Shown: positions 7,842-17,504, counted from the stretch's first letter. The stretch: 64,000 nt of DNA from G963665495 sp963677785 (GCA_963677785.2 CAXXDH010000002.1:124001-188000); one strand, 5' to 3'. Translations and numbers: made by a program. Notes: generated by a model from the letters alone, not told the origin.

Positions 7842-7870
7842 TTGACTCAAAAAATATTTCAGGATAATAA
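7842..7870 (+). promoter_or_regulatory. sigma-70 promoter of pilT-pilU
   Basis: TTGACT (7842-7847), a 17-base spacer and TAATAA (7865-7870). The predicted start near 7877 leaves a leader of about 77 bases. The rest of the 7616-7953 gap shows no gene. Confidence 0.75.
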
Positions 7871-7953
7871 TGGGTAAGAGATAGTTGTAAACACAATGCG
7901 TTGTTCGGTCTGTCGTGGGTTCGGAGCGGCAACGTACCAAGGGGGTGGTCCGG

Positions 7954-9036
7954 ATGGCCCAGGTTGATGCTTTTTTTAAGATGCTTCATGAAAACAACGG
8001 GTCGGATTTACATTTGTCCAGCGGCTCGCAGCCGATTGTACGTATCCGGGGGGAACTGCAGCGGGTCAAATTCAAGATGCTCATGCATGATGAATTGAAG
8101 CAACTTTTGTATGAGATAACGCCTGAGGACAAAGTAAAAGAGTTTGAAGAAACCGGAGACGTGGACTTCAGCTATGAGGTTCCCAATCTTGCACGGTATC
8201 GCGTTAATTTTTTTATGCAAAGCAGGGGCATCGGAGCCGCTTTTCGTGAAATTCCGGAAAAGATCCTGACTATCGAACAACTTGGTCTGCCATCACTGTT
8301 GAAACAGCTGGCGGTATTACCGAAAGGGCTGGTGCTGGTGACCGGACCTACGGGAAGCGGCAAATCCACTACTCTGGCCGCGATCCTTGATTATGCCAAC
8401 AAGACTCGCAAGGATCATATCCTTACCATTGAAGATCCCATCGAATTTGTGCACTCTCCGCAAAATTGCCTGATCAATCAGCGCGAAGTGGGAAGAGACA
8501 CCAGGTCTTTCAAGGCCGCTCTGCGGGGAGCGCTTCGCGAGGATCCGGACATTATCCTGGTCGGCGAAATGCGCGATCTCGAAACCATCGAACTTGCTTT
8601 GGAAGCCGCTGAAACAGGCCATCTTGTTTTTTCCACCCTGCACACGATTTCCGCCCCCAAAACCATCGACCGTATAATTGAAGTGTTTCCTGGGGACGTG
8701 CAGCCCCAAGTTCGCAATGCGTTGGCCGAATCTTTAAGAGCGGTGATTTCACAGACCCTGTTCAAACGTATCGACAAACCCGGACGCGTCGCCACGCTGG
8801 AAATTCTTTTAGGAATACCCGCGGTACGCAATCTGATTCGCGAGAACAAAACCTTCCAGTTGAACTCGGTTATTGAAACAAGCAAAAATAAGGGAATGCA
8901 AACCCTGGATGATGAAATCCGGCGTTTGCTGGAGGCAAAAGCCATCGACCCCAACGACGCCTACAACAAGTGTGTGGATAAAAAGAAATTCATTCAGTAT
9001 CTGACCAAACCACCGGATGATTTTACGGAGCAGTAG
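7954..9036 (+). CDS. pilT: type IV pilus retraction ATPase PilT
   Basis: Hexameric cytoplasmic ATPase that drives pilus disassembly, for twitching motility and DNA uptake. The start is ATG 7954 behind GGGGG, giving MAQVDAFFKM; the in-frame GTG at 7915 adds an unlikely extension. The 360-residue length is typical. Walker A is GPTGSGKSTT, the Asp box and Walker B region read DPDIILVGEMRD, and the His box is TGHLVFSTLHT. The canonical AIRAGE motif of PilT is not obvious at the C-terminus, so specialised PilT or PilU character is possible. It is followed after two bases by a paralogous ATPase, the usual pilT-pilU tandem. Confidence 0.92.
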   Translation: MAQVDAFFKMLHENNGSDLHLSSGSQPIVRIRGELQRVKFKMLMHDELKQLLYEITPEDKVKEFEETGDVDFSYEVPNLARYRVNFFMQSRGIGAAFREIPEKILTIEQLGLPSLLKQLAVLPKGLVLVTGPTGSGKSTTLAAILDYANKTRKDHILTIEDPIEFVHSPQNCLINQREVGRDTRSFKAALRGALREDPDIILVGEMRDLETIELALEAAETGHLVFSTLHTISAPKTIDRIIEVFPGDVQPQVRNALAESLRAVISQTLFKRIDKPGRVATLEILLGIPAVRNLIRENKTFQLNSVIETSKNKGMQTLDDEIRRLLEAKAIDPNDAYNKCVDKKKFIQYLTKPPDDFTEQ

Positions 9037-9038
9037 CT

Positions 9039-10199
9039 ATGCTGCGTTCTCAACTTGATCATATTATCGGTCAGGTGCTGGACTATGCGCCTGACTGCTC
9101 GGATATCATTTTCACGGCGGGAAAATGCCTGCAGGCCGAAGTGCACGGCCAGTTGGCGGATATGCCGACGTCGCCCGACCTGGGCGCTTTGCTTCCATTT
9201 CATACGGAATCCGTGGCCTGGGCGCTGATGGGGCGGAGTGTTCGTTTGTTCAAGGACCTGGTGGAACACGGCTCCTGCGACCTTGCCTACCAGCTCCCCG
9301 GGCGTTCGCGTTTCAGAGTGAACATCTTCAGCCAGCGCGGGTCGTTGTCCATCGTCATGCGGCAGTTGTCTTCCAAGGTCCCGACCATGAGCCAGCTGAA
9401 CCTGCCCATGATTTTCATGGACATGGCCAAGGAAAAATTCGGTATGATTCTGGTTACGGGAGCCACGGGTTCGGGTAAATCGACCTCCTTGGCCGCGCTT
9501 ATCGATATGATCAACGAAGAGCAGAAAGTCCACATCGTCACTCTCGAAGATCCGGTGGAATACGTACATCCCCATAAATCCGCAACCGTCAATCAACGCG
9601 AATTGGGCATTGATTTCGACACCTTTGCCTCGGGTTTGCGCGCAGCTCTCAGACAGGCGCCGAAAGTCATTCTGGTGGGTGAAATTCGCGACCGCGAAAC
9701 CATAGAAATAGCCATGTCCGCGGCGGAAACCGGCCATCTGGTGCTTGGTACGCTGCATACCTCGGACGCAGGCCAGACAATCAACCGTATCATCGGCATG
9801 TTCGATCTGGCGGAGGAACGTTTGATACGGACGCGCTTGTCGGAAACCCTCAAGTTTGTCGTATCCCAACGCCTGTTACGCAAGGTCGGGGGCGGAAGGG
9901 TGGCCGCTTTTGAAGTATTGCGCAAGAATTTGCGGATCACGGATCTGATCATCAATGGCGAGCGGGAAGACCGTACGTTTTATAACGTGCTGCAAACCAG
10001 CGAAACATACGGAATGATCACCTTTGATCTGTACATCTACGGGCTGTATGAAAAAGGGATGATAACAGAAGAAACCGCCATGCTGGCCAGTACGGACAAA
10101 TCGCGTCTGGGACAGATGATTGATAAATTGAAAGCTTCCCGTGGTGAAAAAGTTACGGATATTGAAGGGTTGGTGATAGACGAGGAATATGGATTCTAG
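9039..10199 (+). CDS. pilU: PilT/PilU family retraction ATPase (second copy)
   Basis: 386 residues, start ATG 9039 two bases after the pilT stop, so translationally coupled. Walker A is GATGSGKSTS, the Walker B region APKVILVGEIRD, and the His box TGHLVLGTLHTSDA. It shares the architecture of the preceding protein but is longer at the C-terminus (about 25 acidic and charged residues after SRLGQMIDKLKAS), as in PilU. PilU helps PilT retract pili under load. Whether it has independent ATPase function cannot be told; all visible motifs are intact. Confidence 0.88.
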   Translation: MLRSQLDHIIGQVLDYAPDCSDIIFTAGKCLQAEVHGQLADMPTSPDLGALLPFHTESVAWALMGRSVRLFKDLVEHGSCDLAYQLPGRSRFRVNIFSQRGSLSIVMRQLSSKVPTMSQLNLPMIFMDMAKEKFGMILVTGATGSGKSTSLAALIDMINEEQKVHIVTLEDPVEYVHPHKSATVNQRELGIDFDTFASGLRAALRQAPKVILVGEIRDRETIEIAMSAAETGHLVLGTLHTSDAGQTINRIIGMFDLAEERLIRTRLSETLKFVVSQRLLRKVGGGRVAAFEVLRKNLRITDLIINGEREDRTFYNVLQTSETYGMITFDLYIYGLYEKGMITEETAMLASTDKSRLGQMIDKLKASRGEKVTDIEGLVIDEEYGF

Positions 10200-10279
10200 C
10201 CGGCTTCCAATTGCCGGCGTATCATGTAAGCAGGTTTATCCGACAATAATCAATTATACTGTAGTAAAAGGTGTTTCAC

Positions 10280-10915
10280 ATGCGTTTCACCTGCAGCAAC
10301 TGCAACTCTCCGATAACGATTCCAGATGCAAAATTGCCTGAGGCTTCGCGGTTCAAAGTCAAATGCCCGAACTGCAATCAGCTGATTGTGCTGGACAAGG
10401 CCGCGGCTGCGCGCAAGAAGGATGACGCAGCGCAACCGCAGGAAAAAGGGCTCTCCAATGAAAGTGTTTCGTACAACAAGACCATGGAGCCCGAGATATT
10501 CCCGCCTGGCGCCAAGATTCTTTTTCATATGATTTCCAATGCGGATTGGCGGGACGAGGCGCAGGCGTTTTTCACACAAATGGGATACCACGAGAGTACG
10601 GCCGGAACGCCTGAAGAGGCTCGCCTGAAAATCCGGTTGAACGATTACCACTTATTGTTTTTGGACGACAGCCCCGAATGCGAGATGGTGTTGCAGGAAA
10701 TTGCGCAATGGCCGGGAAACAGACGCCGCGCACTGAACGTGATCCTTCTGGGATCCAAGTCCGCCAGCCTCGATCCCATCGCCGCTTTTGTCAAAGGGGT
10801 CAATACGTATATCAACACAAATGATTTTGACCGCTCCGAAGAATTATTCAGTTTGGCTTTGAAATCCTACGACGACTACTACCGCTTTTTGTTTCAGGCC
10901 AGTGATAACGTTTGA
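10280..10915 (+). CDS. zinc-ribbon (MJ0042-type) protein with receiver-like C-terminal domain
   Basis: 211 residues from ATG 10280 (AAGGTG upstream; a GTG at 10271 is the alternative). The N-terminus has two CxxC pairs (CSNC and CPNC about 24 residues apart), the MJ0042 zinc-ribbon pattern found in many delta-proteobacterial proteins. After a 40-residue linker, residues about 80-205 look like a degenerate response-regulator fold: KILFHMIS for strand 1, YHLLFLDDSPE at the phospho-acceptor position, NVILLGSKSA for strand 4 and GVNTYINTNDF for strand 5. The first acidic cluster is missing, so phosphorylation is doubtful. It follows pilU by about 80 bases and may tune pilus function. The gene ends nine bases from the convergent GGDEF gene. 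Confidence 0.75.
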   Translation: MRFTCSNCNSPITIPDAKLPEASRFKVKCPNCNQLIVLDKAAAARKKDDAAQPQEKGLSNESVSYNKTMEPEIFPPGAKILFHMISNADWRDEAQAFFTQMGYHESTAGTPEEARLKIRLNDYHLLFLDDSPECEMVLQEIAQWPGNRRRALNVILLGSKSASLDPIAAFVKGVNTYINTNDFDRSEELFSLALKSYDDYYRFLFQASDNV

Positions 10916-10924
10916 CGTTGATTG

Positions 10925-11917
10925 TTATTCACAGGAATAGCGGCAGCAATTGCGGCCTTCGGCCTTGGCGAGATACAGAGCCGCATCTGCCGCGGCAATC
11001 AAGACGGTAGGGCTTTGTTCTTTTTTGGGAATGACCGAACTCGCTCCCAGGCTTACCGTGACATGCTGATGCGGCTTGGAAGCCGAGTGTTCAATCTCCA
11101 ATTTGCTGATATTTTGGCGTATTCTTTCGGCAACCAGCCTGGCTCCTTCCGCATCCGTGGCAGGAAGAATCGCAGCGAATTCCTCACCCCCGTAGCGGGC
11201 GATGATGTCGATATCCCGATGGACCGAATGTTCGAGACCAAGGGCGACTTCTTTGAGACAATGATCTCCTGCAATATGTCCGTAGGAATCATTGAAGGCC
11301 TTGAAATGGTCGATATCGATGAGGATAAGGGTCAGCGGCTTTTGGTTGCGAATACCCCGTTGCCATTCTTTCAGCAATAATTCATCAAAACTGCGTCTGT
11401 TGAGCAAACCTGTCAGCCCGTCCAGCGATGACAGCAACTTCAATTTTTCATTGGATTCTTCCAGCTGTTTTTTGAGTTCCTCCAGTTCCGCGATTTTGGC
11501 GTCCAGCTCCTGGGTCTTGTCCTTGAGGGCAATGTTCTGGCGGTGCAGTTCGAGAAACACACCGACCTTGCTTTTCAGGATAATAGGTTCCAATGGCTTG
11601 AAAAGGTAATCCACCGCGCCTGTGTCGTAGCCTTTGAAAATACAGACATCGTCTTTGCGTGCGGCGGTGACAAAGATAATGGGAATGTTGCGGGTTTTTT
11701 TGTTGCCGCGCATCAATTCGGCGGTTTCATACCCGTCAAGGCCAGGCATCTGGACATCCATGAGGATCAGGGCGAATTCGTGGTCCAGCGTTTTCCCCAG
11801 AGCGTCTTCTCCTGATTCCGCAGAAACGATATCCACTTCAGGGCTTTCCAGAAGACTCTCAAGGGCAATCAGGTTTTCTTTTCTGTCGTCGACGATAAGA
11901 ATCGATACAGTAGTCAT
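10925..11917 (-). CDS. response regulator with diguanylate cyclase output (REC-GGDEF)
   Basis: 330 residues. Residues 1-125 are a receiver domain (ILIVDDRKENLIALESLL, phospho-acceptor in LILMDVQMPG, Lys in LFKPLEP). A short coiled coil (about 130-165, KTQELDAKIAELEELKKQLEE) links it to a GGDEF domain. The catalytic motif is GGEEF, and an RxxD inhibitory site (RDID) lies five residues before it, so the enzyme should make c-di-GMP with product inhibition. The start overlaps the CheB stop by ATGA, so it is the last gene of the operon and probably receives phosphate from the hybrid kinase at its head. Confidence 0.95.
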   Translation of the reverse strand: MTTVSILIVDDRKENLIALESLLESPEVDIVSAESGEDALGKTLDHEFALILMDVQMPGLDGYETAELMRGNKKTRNIPIIFVTAARKDDVCIFKGYDTGAVDYLFKPLEPIILKSKVGVFLELHRQNIALKDKTQELDAKIAELEELKKQLEESNEKLKLLSSLDGLTGLLNRRSFDELLLKEWQRGIRNQKPLTLILIDIDHFKAFNDSYGHIAGDHCLKEVALGLEHSVHRDIDIIARYGGEEFAAILPATDAEGARLVAERIRQNISKLEIEHSASKPHQHVTVSLGASSVIPKKEQSPTVLIAAADAALYLAKAEGRNCCRYSCE

Positions 11918-12489
11918 GAATTCGGTCCCGATACCAGTTCATTAAGTAACGCTGCTACTTCATTGAGTGCAACAATGTAATCCGCCCTGGTTGCTTTCAA
12001 GGCCGCCAGGGGCATTTGTTCCGCCGCAGCAGTCCGGGGGTCCTGGACAATGGCAAGTCCGCCGTGTTCTTTGACTGCTGCAAGTCCTTCGGCTCCATCC
12101 TCATTGGATCCGGTAAGGATTACACCAATCAACGTATCGAGAAAAGCCTCTGCCGCAGTCTCGAACAGAACGTCTATGGAAGGGCGCGAAAAATTGACCC
12201 GTGGATCCACAGAAAGGGCCAGGCTCTTATCCGTTTCAACCAGCAGGTGGTAGTTCGGAGGAGCAAAATATATCGTGCCCGGTAAGATAACGTCTTTGTC
12301 CTCAGCTTCTTTGACTCTATTACTGCAGCGGCGTTCGAAACGTTTGGACAAGAAGTTATCAGAATCAGGACTGATGTGCTGAACGATAAGCACGGAAACA
12401 GGAAACCCGGCCGGCAGCTGGGGGAGTATACTATCCAGCGCATCCAACCCGCCGGCAGAAACTCCGATGACAACCGCTTCGAAATTCAT
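11914..12489 (-). CDS. cheB: CheB-type methylesterase domain protein without receiver domain
   Basis: 191 residues from ATG 12489, chosen for GGAG upstream; the alternative ATG at 12519 follows the CheR stop directly. The protein is only the C-terminal esterase half of CheB. The catalytic Ser is in GVSAGG, the His in VQHI and the Asp in GSNEDGAEG. CheB removes methyl groups from chemoreceptor glutamates. Here no receptor gene is nearby, and the partner is a hybrid kinase with a GAF and a long coiled coil. Without a receiver, control by phosphorylation must be indirect. In the operon it lies between CheR and a REC-GGDEF protein. Confidence 0.92.
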   Translation of the reverse strand: MNFEAVVIGVSAGGLDALDSILPQLPAGFPVSVLIVQHISPDSDNFLSKRFERRCSNRVKEAEDKDVILPGTIYFAPPNYHLLVETDKSLALSVDPRVNFSRPSIDVLFETAAEAFLDTLIGVILTGSNEDGAEGLAAVKEHGGLAIVQDPRTAAAEQMPLAALKATRADYIVALNEVAALLNELVSGPNS

Positions 12490-12519
12490 ATCCTGTTTCT
12501 CCACTGTCCTTGTCTGCAT

Positions 12520-13362
12520 TTAGCTTAGGATCTTTTTTCTGTAAATCCGTTCAGGCTCGGCCACAATTTCAAAATGTTCTGCCAGTTCAGTGAATTTCAG
12601 GCTTTCTTTGGTGCCAAGGCATAGAAAACCACCAGGATACAGACTGTCGTGCAAAAGCTTCAGAACTTTATTTTGAAGATCTTTATTGAAATAAATCAAC
12701 ACATTTCGGCAAAAAATAATGTGCATTTCAGCGAAAATGCCATCAGTCACCAGATTGTGAGAGGAAAAAACAACTTGCTCCCGCAATTGTTTGTTGATGA
12801 TCACATGATCGTAGTCCGCAGTATAATAATTGGCAAACGAGTGTTTGCCCCCGGCCTTCTGATAGTTTTTGGTGTATGCTTTGATGTCCTCGAGGGGGTA
12901 AATTCCCGATTTTGCCTGTTCGATGATCAATTCGTTAAAATCCGTCGCATAAAACTGGGCTCTCTCCGCCATGCCTTCTTCTCCGAGAAGAATACACATG
13001 GAGTAGACTTCCTGGCCGGCGGAACAACCGGCGTGCCACACATTGATAAAAGGGTGGGTTTTCAAATGTGGAACAACCATTTGCCGGATGCTTTGGTAAA
13101 AAAAAGGATCTCGGAACATCTCAGTAACATTGATGGAAAGGTCCATTAAAATTTTATCGAAAAAATTTTTATTATGGATCAACTCATGCTGCATTCGGGA
13201 AAAATTGTTGAAACCGCTGAGATGCAGACGATGTTCCAGACGGCGTTTCGTATGCGCCGGAGAATAATCCCGGAAGTCGTATCCGTATTTCTGGTAAATG
13301 GCTTCCAGGAGTAGTTGCAGCTCCAGGCGCTCATTTTCAATCTGCTCCAGAGTTTTGATCAT
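12520..13362 (-). CDS. cheR: CheR-type protein-glutamate methyltransferase
   Basis: 280 residues from ATG 13362, which overlaps the kinase stop as ATGA; a longer frame to 13449 is rejected because it lies inside the kinase gene. The N-terminal helical domain contains YGYDFRDYSPAHTKRRLEHR. The SAM-binding methyltransferase domain begins near NVWHAGCSAGQEVYSM and carries IIFCRNVLIYF and CLGTKESL, all family hallmarks. It transfers methyl groups from SAM to glutamates, classically on chemoreceptors. The operon has no MCP, so the substrate could be a receptor elsewhere or the coiled-coil region of the co-encoded kinase. Confidence 0.93.
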   Translation of the reverse strand: MIKTLEQIENERLELQLLLEAIYQKYGYDFRDYSPAHTKRRLEHRLHLSGFNNFSRMQHELIHNKNFFDKILMDLSINVTEMFRDPFFYQSIRQMVVPHLKTHPFINVWHAGCSAGQEVYSMCILLGEEGMAERAQFYATDFNELIIEQAKSGIYPLEDIKAYTKNYQKAGGKHSFANYYTADYDHVIINKQLREQVVFSSHNLVTDGIFAEMHIIFCRNVLIYFNKDLQNKVLKLLHDSLYPGGFLCLGTKESLKFTELAEHFEIVAEPERIYRKKILS

Positions 13363-16300
13363 GAGTAGAGCCAGACACGCAGCATGGAGATCAGTTTGTC
13401 CGTGTTGACCGGCTTGGCGAGATAATCGTTGGCACCGGCTTCGATGCATTTGTTTCTATCGCCTTTCATGGCCTTTGCGGTCAAAGCGATGATAGGCAAC
13501 TGCCTGTACTTCTGCTCTTTGCGTATTTCACGCATGGCCTCATAACCGTCCATCTGGGGCATCATGATATCCATGAGAATCAGGTCGACGGAGTCGCTCT
13601 TGTGCAATTTATCAAGGCATTCCTGACCATTCCGGGCAATGATCACCTCCATGCCTTTTTCTTCCAGAACATTGGAGAGTGCGAACACATTGCGCATGTC
13701 GTCATCCACAAGCAGAATAATTTTTCCTTGCAGCACACTTTCCTTGTTGTGGATACTCTTGAGCATGTTGCGCTTATCCTGAGGCATGTTCGCTTCCACC
13801 CGGTGGAGAAACAGGGCGGTTTCATCCAGGAGTCGTTCGGGAGATTTCACTCCTTTGATGATGATGCTGTCAGCATACTTGCGTAGTTCCTTTTCTTCGT
13901 CTCTGGACAGTTCGCGTCCCGTGTAGATGATCACGGGGACCTGCGAACAGTTTTCATTATCCTTGAGCTTGTCCAGGAGCTCGAAGCCGCTCATGTCGCT
14001 CAGCCCCAGATCCAGGATCATGCAGTCGAAAGCGCCGGAAGTGAGTTTTTCAAAGGCTTCCGCCCCGCTGGAGGCCAGAGTCGTTTCCACATCGCCGTTG
14101 CCTATCAGCTGTTTGATGCTTTCGCGCTGCACCGGATCATCCTCCACCACGAGGAGTTTGCGTACGGGTTTGGTGATGAGGCTTTCAATTTTTCCCAGAG
14201 CCGCTTCTATGGCCTCCATGCTGACAGGTTTGGTGAGGAAACCCACCGCCCCCATGCGCAGGGCATCCAGGCTGCTGTCATTGGCGGAAATGAAGTGGAC
14301 CGGAATGTGCCGGAGTTTGGAATTTTCTTTCAAACGCTCCATGACGGCCCAGCCGTCGATGCCGGGCAGGCCGATATCGAGCAGGATGGCGCTTGGAAGG
14401 TAATAATCGGCAAAATGAAGTCCGGTTTCCCCATCTTCGGCAACGAGGCATTTGAAACCGCGCTCCTTGGCAAAATCTCTGACGACCTTCGCGAAATGCA
14501 CGTCGTCTTCGATTATCAACAGGCTCTTGTCCTCGCTTTTGACGCATTTGCGATCATCGTTGACCGGATCGGCTCCCTCAGGAGGTTTTGCTGTGGCAGC
14601 GGGTTCTGACTGCGCTTCGGGTGGCTCGTACGCTTCAGGAGGTTCTTCCGCGAGCGCCAGAGGTTGGGACGGTACGGGCGGCGTATCCAGTTTGCATTGT
14701 TGCGGCAAAGGCGAGGGCGGTTGGCCGCCGTCTTCAGGCACATGTTTTTCCGGAAGCACAATGGTGAATACGCTTCCTTTCTTGAGTTCGCTTTTTAAGT
14801 GAATGCTGCCGCCAAGGAGTTTGACGAATTCTCGCGAGATGGAAAGTCCGAGACCGGTGCCTCCATAGGTACGGCTGGTGCTGCCGTCGGCCTGTTGAAA
14901 GGCTTCAAAAATGGCGGCCTGTTTTTCCTCGGGAATGCCGATGCCCTCGTCAATGACAGCAAAGGCGATTGAAGCGGCGGGATCCAGCCCTTTGAATGAA
15001 CATAGCTCGGCTGAAGGTCTCGAAATATGCAGGTAGACGTTTCCCTGATGGGTGAACTTGAAGGCGTTGGTCAGCAAGTTGCGCAGAATCTGCTGCAAGC
15101 GGTGGGCGTCCGTGTAGATGGTATCGGGCAGGCCTTCTTCAAGATTAACGGAAAATCCAATGCCCTTGCTGTCCGCAATGTCCTTGAAAACGCGGTTGAG
15201 GTCGGAAAGGAGTTCGGAGAGCGGAGAATTTTCAAAGTAGAGTTCGATTTTTCCCGCTTCCACCTTGGACAGGTCCAGAATTTCATTTATCAGCCTGAGC
15301 AGATCCGAACCGGACGAATGGATGGCGTTGGCTGATTCGACCTGCTTTTCATTCAGGTTGTTGTCCCGGTTTTTTGCCAGCAGTTGGGACAGGATCAAAA
15401 TACTGTTCAACGGCGTGCGAAGTTCGTGGGACATATTGGCAAGGAATTCGGACTTGTATTTGCTCGCAACCTCGAGCTGGCGCGCCTGTTGCTCCAAGTT
15501 CTGGCGCGCCTTTTCCAGTTCTTCGTTTTGCTGCAGCATGGATTTTTTTTGTTCTTCAAGCGCCTGGGTCCGGTTTTCCAGCTCTTCATTGGTGACGCGC
15601 AATTCTTCCTGCTGTGATTGCAGTTCCTCTTCGGATTCTTTGAGCGCTCTGGTCTGCTCCTGGAGCTCTTCATTGGCCACACGCAATTCTTCCTGCTGGG
15701 CTTGCAGTTCGGATTTAGATTTCTGCAGCTCCGTGGCTTTGTCCTCCAGTTCGGAATTGGCAATGCTCAGCTTTAGTTGTTGTTCCTGCGCTGATTCGAG
15801 CAATTCGCGGATACGCTGTTGGGAGTTGGAAATATTGAAATGAATGGCGGAATTTTCCAGGTTTCGTTCGATGAACTGTTTGTGCAGTTTTTTGTAAGGA
15901 GCTAGGGATCCCAGGAAAAACGCGCCGAGAAGGTTGCCGTCATAGACCAGGGGGGCAATGAGAAAATGATCGGGCTTGCGTTCACCGCCACCAAAATTAA
16001 TGACCGGCGTGTCCTCGGGGACATTTGTAAAAACGAGCAGTTTTCTTTCATACGCGGCTTGGCCGACCATGCCTTCGCCAACGCGTATCAGGTCGAAATT
16101 GCCGGTGCGGTCGGTATAGGCGTAGGTAGCGGTCAGTCTGAGCACGCCGTCTTTGTGAAAATAGAACGCCCCCAGGTCCGAACGCGTATGCGTGACCATA
16201 AAACTGATGAAGCGTTTGGCGAGTTCCTCGGCGTCATGTTCGCCGCGCATTTCGTCCTCAATGCCCATTTTACCCCGCTGCAGCCAGTTTATTTCGTAGA

Positions 16301-17504
16301 GATTGCGGGCCATTTCATTGAGCGCGCGGGCCAGGTCTCCAAGCTCGTCCTTCTGGTTGATTTCCAGCGACTGATTCAGTTTGCCCTCTGAAATCTGCTG
16401 TGCGAACCGTACACCCCCCAGAATCGGTTTTGTAAAACTGTTGGCGAAAGCCAGTGAACAACAGGCTATGAGCAGCACCAGCCCTGTGACAATGGAGCCC
16501 ACCTGCTGCACCATTTTGCGGACGGGGGCGGTGATTTCATATTTATTGATTTTTGAGACCAGATACCAGTTGAGATCCTTGAGCTTCAGTTTGCTGTAGG
16601 CCACCAGAACCTTGTTGCCGGAAGTGTCCCCAAAAATGCCGTGCCCACCGGATGCGCCACGTTCCGTAGCCAATAACCAGTATTTGGGAGGGGTGAGGTC
16701 GGAATAGCCCACAGATAATTTGCCGTCGCCCATGGTTTTCAGATTGCTGCGCAGCTCAAAATGATTATCAGCGGCATCCCAGCTGAAAAAATAGGATTCT
16801 CCGGTTTGCCCAAGTCCTTTGCGTGAATCAAGGCCGGCTGTGATAAAGTTGGGCGCCAGTTGCAGGGCGACTATGCAACTGATTTTTCCCGCATCATTAA
16901 TGACCGGCTGCCCGAGAAAAGCGCATTCTAGGCCGTTGCTGGGCACAAAAGGGCTGAAGTCGACTATTTCCGGCTGCCCCGAATTGTAGGCCTTGCGCCA
17001 GATTGCGGCCAGCCCGGAGTTGCGGTAGCGGCCATAGGCAAGGTTTGCCCCCAGGTCGCTTTCTTGCAGGACGGAAAACATGACCTTGCCGGTTTTCGGC
17101 TCGATGAGCAGCAGGTCCCGAAAACCGTATGTCGCATTGAACCTGCGGTAAAAAATAATATATTTGCGAACAAGTTCATTGTAGGCCTGGGACTGCACGG
17201 GAAAAGGTCCGCTGGGTGCTTGGTCCGATTGCTGTTTATAATGATCAAGCGCGGACACAAGGTCTGCAAGGCGTTTGCTTTGCACGAGCGTATTGAGATC
17301 CTGCAGGCGGTGTTCAACGAGAGCCTCCACTTGGGCCTTTTGAACGGATTGTACTGTCAGCAGTTGTTGAAAAGATTTTTCCACCAGCGCGTCAGTTGCC
17401 AGTTCGGTCGAAAAATAGCCGCCAATGAGCAGAGGAATGAGGCCGGTGAGCACAAACAGTGTAATCAATTTGGGACGGAGGCGGATATTTTTCAGGCGCA
17501 GCAT
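13359..17504 (-). CDS. membrane hybrid histidine kinase: Cache-HAMP-GAF-coiled coil-HisKA-HATPase-3xREC
   Basis: 1381 residues, first gene of the operon, start ATG 17504 behind AGGA. Transmembrane helices lie near 13-33 and 335-358 and flank a periplasmic Cache-type sensor (GLGQTGESYFFSW is a typical strand-loop). HAMP follows, then a GAF-like domain about 430-560. Residues about 570-690 form a long heptad coiled coil with repeated EELRVxNEEL units. The phospho-accepting His is near residue 693 (SHELRTPLN), and the ATPase has GIGIPEEKQ and GTGLGL. Three receivers end the chain: LLIIEDD (about 990-1105), LLVVEDD (1112-1230) and ILLVDDD (1255-1375). The ligand is unknown. Three receivers plus CheR, CheB and a GGDEF protein imply an output beyond simple transcription control. 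Confidence 0.95.
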   Translation of the reverse strand: MLRLKNIRLRPKLITLFVLTGLIPLLIGGYFSTELATDALVEKSFQQLLTVQSVQKAQVEALVEHRLQDLNTLVQSKRLADLVSALDHYKQQSDQAPSGPFPVQSQAYNELVRKYIIFYRRFNATYGFRDLLLIEPKTGKVMFSVLQESDLGANLAYGRYRNSGLAAIWRKAYNSGQPEIVDFSPFVPSNGLECAFLGQPVINDAGKISCIVALQLAPNFITAGLDSRKGLGQTGESYFFSWDAADNHFELRSNLKTMGDGKLSVGYSDLTPPKYWLLATERGASGGHGIFGDTSGNKVLVAYSKLKLKDLNWYLVSKINKYEITAPVRKMVQQVGSIVTGLVLLIACCSLAFANSFTKPILGGVRFAQQISEGKLNQSLEINQKDELGDLARALNEMARNLYEINWLQRGKMGIEDEMRGEHDAEELAKRFISFMVTHTRSDLGAFYFHKDGVLRLTATYAYTDRTGNFDLIRVGEGMVGQAAYERKLLVFTNVPEDTPVINFGGGERKPDHFLIAPLVYDGNLLGAFFLGSLAPYKKLHKQFIERNLENSAIHFNISNSQQRIRELLESAQEQQLKLSIANSELEDKATELQKSKSELQAQQEELRVANEELQEQTRALKESEEELQSQQEELRVTNEELENRTQALEEQKKSMLQQNEELEKARQNLEQQARQLEVASKYKSEFLANMSHELRTPLNSILILSQLLAKNRDNNLNEKQVESANAIHSSGSDLLRLINEILDLSKVEAGKIELYFENSPLSELLSDLNRVFKDIADSKGIGFSVNLEEGLPDTIYTDAHRLQQILRNLLTNAFKFTHQGNVYLHISRPSAELCSFKGLDPAASIAFAVIDEGIGIPEEKQAAIFEAFQQADGSTSRTYGGTGLGLSISREFVKLLGGSIHLKSELKKGSVFTIVLPEKHVPEDGGQPPSPLPQQCKLDTPPVPSQPLALAEEPPEAYEPPEAQSEPAATAKPPEGADPVNDDRKCVKSEDKSLLIIEDDVHFAKVVRDFAKERGFKCLVAEDGETGLHFADYYLPSAILLDIGLPGIDGWAVMERLKENSKLRHIPVHFISANDSSLDALRMGAVGFLTKPVSMEAIEAALGKIESLITKPVRKLLVVEDDPVQRESIKQLIGNGDVETTLASSGAEAFEKLTSGAFDCMILDLGLSDMSGFELLDKLKDNENCSQVPVIIYTGRELSRDEEKELRKYADSIIIKGVKSPERLLDETALFLHRVEANMPQDKRNMLKSIHNKESVLQGKIILLVDDDMRNVFALSNVLEEKGMEVIIARNGQECLDKLHKSDSVDLILMDIMMPQMDGYEAMREIRKEQKYRQLPIIALTAKAMKGDRNKCIEAGANDYLAKPVNTDKLISMLRVWLYS

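Noticed and set aside
10200..10219. GCCGGC/GCCGGC hairpin after pilU
   Set aside because: Short stem with no U-run; not a terminator, and GCCGGC is itself palindromic so it pairs trivially.
15460..15790. Internal repetitive sequence within the hybrid kinase
   Set aside because: The DNA repeat encodes the heptad coiled coil (EELRVxNEEL units), so it is explained by the protein and is not a separate repeat element.
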